Positions 37,425 to 45,271 of a stretch of DNA of 64,000 nucleotides are shown here, in pieces. How positions within the stretch are numbered: the stretch's first letter is position 1; every line of letters begins with the position of its first letter. The notes below the pieces were generated by a model. The model was not told where the DNA came from. It was given only the letters and a program-made list of their open reading frames with translations, and did not search any database. Origin of the DNA: Martelella radicis (lineage in GTDB: Bacteria; Pseudomonadota; Alphaproteobacteria; Rhizobiales; Rhizobiaceae); assembly GCF_014196625.1 (NCBI RefSeq), contig NZ_JACIDZ010000001.1, positions 186,001 to 250,000 on the forward strand, in the 5' to 3' direction. The translations under genes and the position numbers were made by a program.

Positions 37425-37730
37425 GCAACATTTTCGGTAAGTGAGATTGCACTTATATCCGGTTTCCCTCGCTCCAAATTCTCGCGCGTCTTCGCGTGCT
37501 TCAAAGGCATGCCGCCGGCGGAATGAGTGGTCTTGCGGCGGCTTCGCCATGCAGCCGAACTGCTTGCCGGAAGCGAACGCCCGGTCAAGGAGATCGCCGA
37601 ACTCTCCGGGTTCCCCGATCCGAACTATTTCGCCAAGCTGTCTCGCCGCTATCTGCGCACGAACCCGACGGATTTCCGGCGTATCGGCGCTACCGCGAGC
37701 TTTGTCGTCTCTGATGCGGCGAGCGGTTCA
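37425..37730 (+). pseudogene. AraC-family regulator remnant with in-frame stop
   Basis: In one continuous frame the translation reads like an AraC DNA-binding domain. The first helix-turn-helix is SEIALISGFPRSKFSRVF, then GMPPAE, a TGA stop at 37524-37526, and then the second half (LRRLRHAAELLAG, VKEIAELSGFPDPNYFAKLS, TNPTDFRR). The stop sits where AraC proteins have an aromatic residue after PAE, so one G-to-A change in TGG would explain it. The N-terminal sensor domain is not recognisable upstream. The gene is therefore probably dead, unless the downstream GTG at 37527 gives a short product. Confidence 0.65.
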
Positions 37731-38001
37731 TCTCTTTCGAAAAGGCAGGCGGGGCGGTTTGACGCTTCGGACAGAGCACCGTGACAATATGGGCCTTGAT
37801 TCGTCTGGTGAGCCGTCTATGTCTTGTAGCAGGGCGCAATTACCCTGAGGACATGGTCTCCCGCGAACCCGAGAGGGCAGGCCGGAGGTTTCTCAAGCCC
37901 CGGGAAGAGTCGACTTGATTTCCCGTATCGGGGGATCGTAAGCATAAATGCACGCAATGCGCGCCTGATTGACATGGTTTTCATCATGGTCGCGCGATAA
38001 G
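37731..38001. other. Intergenic region upstream of the pflB promoter
   Basis: I see no gene in this stretch between the AraC remnant and the FNR-type box. Base composition becomes more AT-rich toward 38000. Confidence 0.4.
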
Positions 38002-38046
38002 TTGACCGATATCAATGCATGCGCGCCTTGATTATGTTTGTATTAT
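38002..38046 (+). promoter_or_regulatory. FNR/FixK-type box and -10 element of the pflB promoter
   Basis: TTGACCGATATCAA at 38002-38015 is a full match to the FNR/FixK consensus TTGAY-N4-RTCAA. TATTAT at 38041-38046 is placed so that transcription would start near 38053, putting the box at about -42 to -45. This is the layout of an activator site at a class II anaerobically induced promoter. It fits the oxygen-sensitive enzyme downstream. The pflB start codon is about 390 nt beyond the predicted transcript start. Confidence 0.7.
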
Positions 38047-38445
38047 CAGTTTGCAATTGTATTTTGTCATTTGTACTTGAAAAATAAGTAAAAATGTCAA
38101 TTTCTTGTGGACTTTATACGCCTTTGGTACCATATAGAGGTCGTCAAAACGAGAAGCGTTGACGGTTGGCGTCAACATTCGACGCGATCTTTCGCAGGCT
38201 TAAGCCCAAGACCAGCGCCAGGCGCCAAAGTCAGCCATCGGAAGCGATCGGAGATCGCTAGAATTGGTGGAATGAAATGTCCCGCAACTGCCTGCCCAAG
38301 AATGGCCGTTTTGGTCGGAAAGATTCCGACCGACATTTTGCCGGATAATTCGTTCGCCGAACCCAGCGCCTTTTGCCGAACATCCTCCTCGGTCCCGGCG
38401 CTGGAACCCTGAAATGTTCCTCTTTTTATGGTGAGGGCTGAAACC

Positions 38446-40716
38446 ATGGATATGTATGCCAAACACACGAACGTTCACGCCGACCCGTGGAGCGGGTTCA
38501 GCGATGGTGCATGGCGCACCGCAATCGACGTTCGCAACTTCATTCAGGAAAATTACACGCCTTATGAAGGCGATGCTTCCTTCCTCGCACCGGCCACCGA
38601 GCGCACCAAGCAGCTCTGGGACGAGCTGAGCGACCTCTTGAAGCAGGAGCGCGACAAGGGCGGCGTCCTTGATATTTCGGCAGACAAGCCCTCGTCGATT
38701 ACCGCGCATGATGCCGGCTACATCAACAAGGACCTCGAAATCATCGTCGGCCTGCAGACCGATGCGCCGCTGAAGCGCGCGATCATGCCGAATGGCGGCC
38801 TGCGCATGGTTGAAGGCAGCCTGAACACCTATGGCTACAAGGTGGACGAAACCGTCCATGATGTGTGGACCAAATACCGCAAGAGCCATAACCAGGGCGT
38901 GTTCGACGTCTACAGCCCGGACATTCTTGCCTGCCGCAAATCTGGCGTGATCACCGGTCTTCCTGATGCCTATGGCCGTGGCCGCATCATCGGCGACTAT
39001 CGCCGCGTTGCCCTTTACGGCACGGACTTCCTGCGCGCTGAAAAGCAGAAGGAATTCCACGAGCTCGACGACGCCGTCTTCAACGACAACAACATGCGTC
39101 TGCGCGAAGAGATTTCGGAACAGTTCCGTGCTCTCGATGAACTGCGTGAAATGGCTGCCAAATATGGCGTCGACATTTCCAAGCCCGCCCGCAATGCCCG
39201 CGAAGCCGTCCAGGCCGTCTATTTCGGCTATCTGGCTGCCGTGAAGGAGCAGAACGGCGCTGCCATGTCGATCGGTCGCATCTCGACCTTCCTCGACATC
39301 TACATCGAGCGCGATATCGAAGCCGGTTACATCTCGGAAGACGATGCCCAGGAAATGGTCGACGACATGATCATGAAACTGCGCATTGTCCGCTTCCTGC
39401 GCACGCCGGAATATGACGAACTGTTCTCGGGCGACCCCGTATGGGTGACCGAAGCAATCGGCGGCATGGGCGAAGACGGCCGTACGCTGGTTTCGAAGAA
39501 CAGCTTCCGTTTCCTCAACACGCTCTTCAACCTGGGTCCCGCGCCGGAACCGAACCTCACGGTTCTGTGGAGCCCGAGCCTGCCGGAAGGCTTCAAGCAC
39601 TTCTGCGCCAAGGTTTCGGCCGACACCTGCGCCATCCAGTACGAGAACGACGAACTGATGCGTCCGAAATGGGGCGACGACTACGGCATTGCATGCTGCG
39701 TCTCGTCGATGCGGATCGGCAAGCAGATGCAGTTCTTCGGCGCCCGCGCCAACCTCGCCAAGGCTCTGCTCTATGCCATCAACGGCGGCGTTGACGAAAT
39801 GAAGATGAAGGGCAAGAAGGTTGCCGACGGTCTTGAACCGATCACCGGCGATGTTCTGGAATATGACGAAGTCGTCGAAAAGTTCGACAAGGCCATGGAC
39901 TGGCTTGCCAAGACCTACGTCAAGGCTCTGAACGCCATTCACTACATGCACGACAAATATGCGTATGAACGTATTGAAATGGCCCTGCATGACCGTGATA
40001 TCCTCCGGACCATGGCTTGCGGCATTGCCGGTCTGTCGATTGCGGCTGACGCGCTTTCGGCGATCAAATATGCCAAGGTCGAAGTCATTCGCGACGAAAC
40101 CGGTCTTGCCGTTGATTACAAGATCACCGGCGACTTCCCGGCCTTCGGCAACAATGACGACCGTGTCGACTCGATTGCCTCGTGGCTCGTCGAGACCTTC
40201 ATGAACAAGGTCAAGGCACAGCCCTACTTCTACCGTGACTCGATGCCGACGCAGTCGATCCTGACGATCACGTCGAACGTCGTTTACGGCAAGAAGACCG
40301 GTAATACGCCGGATGGCCGCCGCGCCGGCGAACCCTTCGCACCGGGTGCGAACCCGATGAACGGTCGCGACAAGAAGGGCTTTGTGGCCGCAGGCGCTTC
40401 GCTTGCCAAGCTGCCCTATGACGCTGCCCTCGACGGGATCAGCTGGACTGCTTCGGCAACGCCTGGCAGCCTTGGCCATACCGACGAAGACCGCATCAAG
40501 AACCTGTCGAATTGCCTCGACGGTTACACGGCGGCCGGTGGTTTCCACGTCAATGTCAACCTCCTCAACAAGGAGACCCTTCTTGACGCCATGGACCATC
40601 CGGAGAAGTATCCGCAGCTGACGATCCGTGTTTCGGGTTATGCTGTGAACTTCATCAAGCTGACGAAGGAACAGCAGCTTGACGTCATCAACCGGACTTT
40701 CCACACCTCGATGTAA
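38446..40716 (+). CDS. pflB: Formate C-acetyltransferase (pyruvate formate-lyase)
   Basis: The 756-residue glycyl-radical enzyme converts pyruvate and CoA to acetyl-CoA and formate during anaerobic growth. The catalytic Cys pair is at 417-418 (GIACCVSS) and the radical Gly731 lies in RVSGYAVNF; both match E. coli PflB (Cys418/419, Gly734). The length equals the family norm. I chose ATG 38446, 8 nt after GAGGG; ATGs at 38428 and 38452 are alternatives. Codon choice is strongly biased, as expected of a highly expressed gene. The activating enzyme follows 12 bp downstream. PflB is uncommon in Rhizobiales, so gene transfer is possible. Confidence 0.97.
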   Translation: MDMYAKHTNVHADPWSGFSDGAWRTAIDVRNFIQENYTPYEGDASFLAPATERTKQLWDELSDLLKQERDKGGVLDISADKPSSITAHDAGYINKDLEIIVGLQTDAPLKRAIMPNGGLRMVEGSLNTYGYKVDETVHDVWTKYRKSHNQGVFDVYSPDILACRKSGVITGLPDAYGRGRIIGDYRRVALYGTDFLRAEKQKEFHELDDAVFNDNNMRLREEISEQFRALDELREMAAKYGVDISKPARNAREAVQAVYFGYLAAVKEQNGAAMSIGRISTFLDIYIERDIEAGYISEDDAQEMVDDMIMKLRIVRFLRTPEYDELFSGDPVWVTEAIGGMGEDGRTLVSKNSFRFLNTLFNLGPAPEPNLTVLWSPSLPEGFKHFCAKVSADTCAIQYENDELMRPKWGDDYGIACCVSSMRIGKQMQFFGARANLAKALLYAINGGVDEMKMKGKKVADGLEPITGDVLEYDEVVEKFDKAMDWLAKTYVKALNAIHYMHDKYAYERIEMALHDRDILRTMACGIAGLSIAADALSAIKYAKVEVIRDETGLAVDYKITGDFPAFGNNDDRVDSIASWLVETFMNKVKAQPYFYRDSMPTQSILTITSNVVYGKKTGNTPDGRRAGEPFAPGANPMNGRDKKGFVAAGASLAKLPYDAALDGISWTASATPGSLGHTDEDRIKNLSNCLDGYTAAGGFHVNVNLLNKETLLDAMDHPEKYPQLTIRVSGYAVNFIKLTKEQQLDVINRTFHTSM

Positions 40717-40728
40717 ACGAGAAGAAGA

Positions 40729-41511
40729 ATGCACAAGCGCGTTTCCGCACCAACGAAGCCAACCGGTGTCCATATCGACATCGACCACGGATTTCTCCAC
40801 TCGGTCGAAACCGGCGGGGCGGTGGACGGTCCGGGAATGCGCTTCATATTCTTCATGGCCGGTTGCCAGTTCCGGTGCCTGTATTGCCACAATCCGGATA
40901 CCTGGAAGCTCCACAATGGCCGCAAGGTCGATGTGGACGACATGCTCAAGGAGGTCCGCCCCTATGCGGGCTTCCTGAAATTCGCCGGCGGCGTCACCTT
41001 CTCCGGCGGCGAGCCCATGATGCAGGCCGGCTTCATCGGCAATGTCATGGGACACATCAAGAAGGAAATGGGTCTGCATATCGCACTCGATACGCAGGGC
41101 TATCTCCACACCGGCGTGGAAGACGAATGGTTCGACAATGTCGACCTCGTCATGCTCGATATCAAGCATATCGATCCGGAAAAATATCACGCCATTACCG
41201 CGCAATATCTGCAGCCGACGCTCGACTTCGCCGAGCGCCTGAAGCGGCTGAAGCAGAAGATGTGGATGCGCTATGTGCTGGTGCCGGGCCTGACCGATGA
41301 TGCCGATGACGTCAACAAGATGGCCGACTACGTCGCCACGCTTGGCGATATCGTTGAACGGGTCGAGGTTCTTCCATTTCACCAGATGGGTATTTCGAAG
41401 TGGGATGCTCTCGGCAAGGAATACACGCTGCGTGATACGCCGACGCCGACGACCGAGCAGGCTGAAGCCGCCCGGGATATTTTTCGGGCGCGGGGACTCT
41501 ACACCGCCTGA
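40729..41511 (+). CDS. pflA: Pyruvate formate-lyase activating enzyme
   Basis: The 260-residue radical SAM protein installs the glycyl radical on PflB. The CxxxCxxC motif is Cys46, Cys50 and Cys53 (GCQFRCLYC), followed by the GGEP SAM-binding motif (FSGGEPMMQ) and DIKHID. The size matches PflA (about 245 residues) with a somewhat longer N-terminus. It directly follows pflB and is followed by a clear terminator, so the two genes form one anaerobic operon. Confidence 0.95.
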   Translation: MHKRVSAPTKPTGVHIDIDHGFLHSVETGGAVDGPGMRFIFFMAGCQFRCLYCHNPDTWKLHNGRKVDVDDMLKEVRPYAGFLKFAGGVTFSGGEPMMQAGFIGNVMGHIKKEMGLHIALDTQGYLHTGVEDEWFDNVDLVMLDIKHIDPEKYHAITAQYLQPTLDFAERLKRLKQKMWMRYVLVPGLTDDADDVNKMADYVATLGDIVERVEVLPFHQMGISKWDALGKEYTLRDTPTPTTEQAEAARDIFRARGLYTA

Positions 41512-41577
41512 GGCCGGTTCTGGCCTGGCAGGCGAGGGGCGCTCGCTCTTCATCCGCTCTGATATCGTCAATTCCAG

Positions 41578-41604
41578 AGGCCGCCTTGGGGTGGCCTTTT
41601 TCGT
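41578..41604 (+). terminator. Rho-independent terminator of pflBA
   Basis: AGGCCGCC, loop TTGG, GGTGGCCT gives an 8-bp stem with one G-T pair, followed by a run of T. Confidence 0.75.
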
Positions 41605-41653
41605 ATTGTTATATATTAATGCTGACGCTTGCGCCCGGTCTGCTTTTCACATA

Positions 41654-41671
41654 AAGATATGTTTATATCTT
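41654..41671 (+). promoter_or_regulatory. Candidate ArsR/SahR-type operator
   Basis: AAGATAT, spacer GTTT, ATATCTT is a perfect 7-bp inverted repeat that ends 14 nt before the regulator's start codon. An AT-rich dyad this close to an ArsR-family gene suggests autoregulation by the encoded protein, probably also covering metF. Confidence 0.6.
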
Positions 41672-41685
41672 GATGAAGGCAGAGC

Positions 41686-42693
41686 ATGATGACGAAACTT
41701 GATCTCGACAATCTGGTCGACGTCCTGAAAGCAGTGGGCGAGCCGACGCGGCTCCGGCTGATTGCGCTGCTTGCTGCCGGAGACCTTACGGTCTCCGATC
41801 TGACTGACATACTCGGACAGTCCCAGCCGCGCATTTCCCGTCATCTGAAGCTTCTGGCGGAGGCTGGTCTTATCGACCGTTATCAGGAAGGCGCCTGGGC
41901 CTATTTCCGCCTGAAGGAGGAAGGCGCGCCGGCGCGACTCGTCCGGGAACTGCTGCAGAATGCGTCCGAGAGCGATTCGGCCCTCGGCCGCGACGCGGCG
42001 CGCCTTGCCGCGGTCAAACAGGCGCGTTCCGAGAAGGCGCTGGCCTATTTTGCAGAACATGCCGGCGAATGGGACGAGATGCGACGGCTGCATATTTCCG
42101 AAACGGAAATCGAGGAATGCCTGGTCCGGCTGATTGGAGAGAAACGCGTGGAGAGCGTTCTCGATCTTGGAACGGGCACGGGCCGTATGCTTCTGCTGTT
42201 GAAAGATCTTTACCGCCGCGCCGTCGGCATCGACGCCAGCCGCGACATGCTGGCTGTCGCCCGCGCCAATCTTGATGCCGAAGGGGTGACAAAGGCAGCC
42301 GTCCGTCTCGGCGACATACTGAACCTGCCGCTGGAGAACGAGGATTTCGATCTGGTGATCATCCACCAGGTTCTGCATTTCCTCGAGCATCCCGAGCGCG
42401 CGATTGCCGAGGCCGTGCGGGTGATGCGTCCCGGCGGACGGCTTGTGGTCATCGATTTCGCCCCGCACGACCTTGAATATCTTCGGACTGACCATGCTCA
42501 TCTGAGGCTCGGCTTCTCCCACCAGGCGATGTCGGACTGGATGACGGCCGCAGGCCTCGACGTCGACAAGGTCGTCGACCTTCCTTTTTCCGGAGCCGAG
42601 GGACGGTCGCTTACCGTCACCGTCTGGCTTGGCCGCGACCGCCGCGTCCTGATGGCCTCCGAAGCCGAAACACACTACGCGAGGAGTGTTTGA
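41686..42693 (+). CDS. ArsR-type HTH fused to SAM-dependent methyltransferase (SahR-like)
   Basis: The 335-residue protein has an ArsR winged helix at about residues 5-90 (LTDILGQSQPRISRHLKLL) with no ELCVC-type metal site, joined to a class I methyltransferase domain (motif I VLDLGTGTG near residue 160; VGIDAS; GGRLVVIDF). This is the layout of SahR, a regulator that senses S-adenosylhomocysteine and controls methionine-cycle genes in proteobacteria. The gene right after it, 3 bp away, is metF, which fits. Whether the methyltransferase fold is catalytic or only binds ligand cannot be seen. The symbol is left blank because orthology is inferred. Confidence 0.85.
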   Translation: MMTKLDLDNLVDVLKAVGEPTRLRLIALLAAGDLTVSDLTDILGQSQPRISRHLKLLAEAGLIDRYQEGAWAYFRLKEEGAPARLVRELLQNASESDSALGRDAARLAAVKQARSEKALAYFAEHAGEWDEMRRLHISETEIEECLVRLIGEKRVESVLDLGTGTGRMLLLLKDLYRRAVGIDASRDMLAVARANLDAEGVTKAAVRLGDILNLPLENEDFDLVIIHQVLHFLEHPERAIAEAVRVMRPGGRLVVIDFAPHDLEYLRTDHAHLRLGFSHQAMSDWMTAAGLDVDKVVDLPFSGAEGRSLTVTVWLGRDRRVLMASEAETHYARSV

Positions 42694-42696
42694 ACC

Positions 42697-43620
42697 ATGT
42701 CCGAAAGCAACGAGACGCGCGGACGCAAGCGCGATATTCATTTTTCCTTCGAGTTCTTTCCTCCCAAGAGTGCCGAGGCGGAAGCAAGCTGGTGGCGTTC
42801 GGTAGAAGAGCTCTCGACCTATGATCCCGGCTTCGTGTCGGTGACCTACGGCGCGGGCGCGACCAGCCAGGCGCCGACCTATGCGGCGGTGAAGCGGCTT
42901 GTCGACGAGACGCAGCTTCAGACGGCCTCGCATCTGACCGTCGTCAAGGCCAGCAAGGGGGAGGTGGACGACGTGATCCGCCGTTTCCGCGATGCCGGCA
43001 TCCGCCGTTTCGTGGCGCTCCGGGGCGACCCGCCGGGCGGCATCGGCACGGCCTATAGTCCCCATCCGGGCGGCTATGCCAATGCGGCCGCGCTCGTCTC
43101 GGCGCTCAAGGCCATCGATCAGGATTTCGATATCTCGGTCTCCGCCTATCCGGAAAAGCACCCCGAAAGCGCTGACCGCACGGCCGATATCGCCATGCTC
43201 AAGGCCAAGGCGGATAACGGCGCCGATCGCGCGCTGACCCAGTTCTTCTTCGATAATGACGTTTTCGAGGATTATCTGAACGACGTGCGCCGTGCGGGCA
43301 TCGATATTCCAGTCGTGCCGGGGATCATGCCGATCCAGAACCTTGCTCAGTTGAAGCGGTTTGCGGCCATGTGCGGCGCTGACGTGCCGGCCTTCGTGGA
43401 GCGTCGCTTCGAGGGGCTGGACGATGATCCCGACGGCCGGTTCGAGGCGGCGGCCGATCTTGCCGCCGAACAGGTCGAGGACTTGATCGCGCGCGGACTT
43501 GCCGACTTCCATTTCTACACGATGAACCGCTCGAAGCTGATGATCGCCGTCTTGAAGCGGCTCGGCATCAGCCCGGATGCCGCGATCTGCGATGCGGAGC
43601 CCTGCCGGCTGCGCGCTTGA
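42697..43620 (+). CDS. metF: 5,10-methylenetetrahydrofolate reductase
   Basis: The 307-residue flavoenzyme reduces methylene-THF to methyl-THF, the methyl donor for methionine synthesis. The family motifs FEFFPPKS (N-terminus), the ASHLTVVKASKGEVDD block, FVALRGDPPGG and the TQFFFDNDVF segment are present, and the length is typical. It is translated from ATG 42697, 3 bp after the SahR-like gene, so the two form one operon, presumably under control of the AAGATAT-N4-ATATCTT operator. Confidence 0.93.
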   Translation: MSESNETRGRKRDIHFSFEFFPPKSAEAEASWWRSVEELSTYDPGFVSVTYGAGATSQAPTYAAVKRLVDETQLQTASHLTVVKASKGEVDDVIRRFRDAGIRRFVALRGDPPGGIGTAYSPHPGGYANAAALVSALKAIDQDFDISVSAYPEKHPESADRTADIAMLKAKADNGADRALTQFFFDNDVFEDYLNDVRRAGIDIPVVPGIMPIQNLAQLKRFAAMCGADVPAFVERRFEGLDDDPDGRFEAAADLAAEQVEDLIARGLADFHFYTMNRSKLMIAVLKRLGISPDAAICDAEPCRLRA

Positions 43621-43639
43621 GCCCGTGGGTCGCGCGCCG

Positions 43640-43793
43640 GACAGGATGGGGTGCGGCTCCATTAATTTCGAAGAATACTAATTTAGTGAAAACTATATTT
43701 ATGATATTTACATGTATATTTAAATTATATTGAAGAATATCTCAATTTTGTTATATTCCGGCGTTATTGAGGCAAAAATAACGTCGGGACGGC
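43640..43793. other. AT-rich intergenic stretch
   Basis: Bases about 43660-43770 are strongly AT-rich (runs such as ATATTTAAATTATATT), in sharp contrast to the GC-rich flanks. It probably carries the promoter of the next gene, for example TATATT-like -10 elements. No gene fits. Confidence 0.6.
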
Positions 43794-45089
43794 ATGGACT
43801 ATCATGGCAATCTGATCACCGGAACGCCATCTGCTGCGTCGGCTGGTTCGCAGCTCTCGCTGCTGTGGAATGGCTATATCCGGGCCTATAACCTCTTCAA
43901 TTATGGAGAGGCCCTTGAATATGCACGCGCCGCCAGCCGTTTGCAGCCGGGCAATGCCTCCATATGGTCCAATATCGCCGTGTGCTGCCTGCGGCTGAAC
44001 GATTACGACGGCGCGATTGCGGCGGCGGAGAGATCGGCGGCGCTCAACGATCGGCATTTCGTTGCTTTCGACGCGCTCGCTCATGCGTGGGGTGAAAAAA
44101 AGAATGATGAGAAAGCAGGTCAATACGGCCTCAGGGCGCTGGAACTGCGCGAGCAGCAATTCGGCCTGCCTGCGGAGCAGGAGCTTTCTCCCAGGCAGCC
44201 GCCGCCGCCATCGCCTGGCACGCGCGACAGAAACATTATCGCCTTCTCGCTCTATGGCGATCGTCCCCGCTATTGCGAAACGGCGGTGATGAACGCGCGG
44301 GCGCGGGCGGACATCTATCCGGACTGGACGTGCCGCTTCTATGTCGACAAATCCGTGCCGGATGCGACCATCGCCCAATTGCGGGACGCCGGAGCAGAGG
44401 TGGTGTTCGCCAACCGCAAGATGCGGGAATGGCCCGGTCCGATGTGGCGCTTTGCCGCCTATGACGATGATGGGCTGCATCGCGTCATCTTTCGCGATGC
44501 TGATTCTATCATCAGCGCGCGCGAGAGCGAAACGGTCGAGGAATGGGTCGAGAGCGGCCTTCAATTCCATGCCATACGCGACTGGTTCACGCATACCGAA
44601 CTGCTGCTGGCGGGCTTGTGGGGCGTTGCCGGGGGGGCGTTGCCGCCCATGCGGCTGCTGATCGGGCGCTTCCTGCGCACGCCTGTCAAATCCCGTCACT
44701 TCGCCGATCAGCATTTTCTGCGGGAATATGTCTGGCCCTATGCTCGCCGCAGCATTCTCCAGCATGACAGGCTGTTCGGCTTCATGGACCCGGCGCCTCT
44801 TCCGGCAATTACCGATCTCGACAACCATCATATCGGCGCCAACATCTCCCATGGCGGTTTTCACCGTCCGGTCGATCTCGCCGATGGCGTGGCCGTGCGC
44901 TGGGAGCTGAGGCAGGATGTGCCGTCGCCCGAAGGCGGGAAATCCTATCGCGTGGTATGTTCCTATTCCACCGTCGTGGAGAACGGCATGCTCATCGAGC
45001 ATCTGCCCCGGATCTGGCTGGATCGGATGAACAAGGATATGCGCGTAGTATTCTTCCATCCTTTAACCGGAGAGCCATCGGGGCCATAA
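43794..45089 (+). CDS. TPR protein with glycosyltransferase-like domain
   Basis: The 431-residue protein has two or three tetratricopeptide repeats at about 25-125 (YGEALEYARAASRLQPGNAS, then YDGAIAAAERSAALN). A linker rich in Pro follows, then a domain of about 270 residues (IIAFSLYGDRPRYCETAVMN, then DWTCRFYVD and RVIFRDADSI). The DAD in FRDADS resembles the DxD metal motif of GT-A glycosyltransferases, and the YPDWTCRFYVD segment is seen in family members of that type. The acceptor is unknown. The Shine-Dalgarno is weak and the upstream DNA is AT-rich, so acquisition by transfer is possible. Confidence 0.65.
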   Translation: MDYHGNLITGTPSAASAGSQLSLLWNGYIRAYNLFNYGEALEYARAASRLQPGNASIWSNIAVCCLRLNDYDGAIAAAERSAALNDRHFVAFDALAHAWGEKKNDEKAGQYGLRALELREQQFGLPAEQELSPRQPPPPSPGTRDRNIIAFSLYGDRPRYCETAVMNARARADIYPDWTCRFYVDKSVPDATIAQLRDAGAEVVFANRKMREWPGPMWRFAAYDDDGLHRVIFRDADSIISARESETVEEWVESGLQFHAIRDWFTHTELLLAGLWGVAGGALPPMRLLIGRFLRTPVKSRHFADQHFLREYVWPYARRSILQHDRLFGFMDPAPLPAITDLDNHHIGANISHGGFHRPVDLADGVAVRWELRQDVPSPEGGKSYRVVCSYSTVVENGMLIEHLPRIWLDRMNKDMRVVFFHPLTGEPSGP

Positions 45090-45180
45090 GCAGGCAGTGA
45101 AGGTGATATCGCGCGGAAGCATCCCGCATGTCCGCGGAAATACCCGGTGGCAGGCGAAAAGGTGTCAGAACAACAAAAAG

Positions 45181-45221
45181 CCGGTAGAGCGTCTCCGTGG
45201 AATGCGGAAACGCTCTACCGG
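45181..45221. repeat. 17-bp-arm palindromic intergenic element
   Basis: Two 17-bp arms (starting CCGGTAGAGCGT and ending ACGCTCTACCGG) with one mismatch surround a 7-nt loop. It lies between two convergent genes and could end both transcripts. The AGAGCG core resembles short palindromes dispersed in rhizobial genomes. Confidence 0.6.
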
Positions 45222-45271
45222 ATCGATACGGTCGATTGCGCTCTGTTTCTGTTTCGAAGCGGTCAATGCCG

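Noticed and set aside
37343-37588. 81-codon minus frame over the AraC remnant
   Set aside because: The plus strand reads as both halves of an AraC domain, which explains the conserved pattern better.
38200-41571. 1123-codon open frame on the minus strand across pflB and pflA
   Set aside because: It is a mirror of two certain genes with strong codon bias; no motif and no ribosome site.
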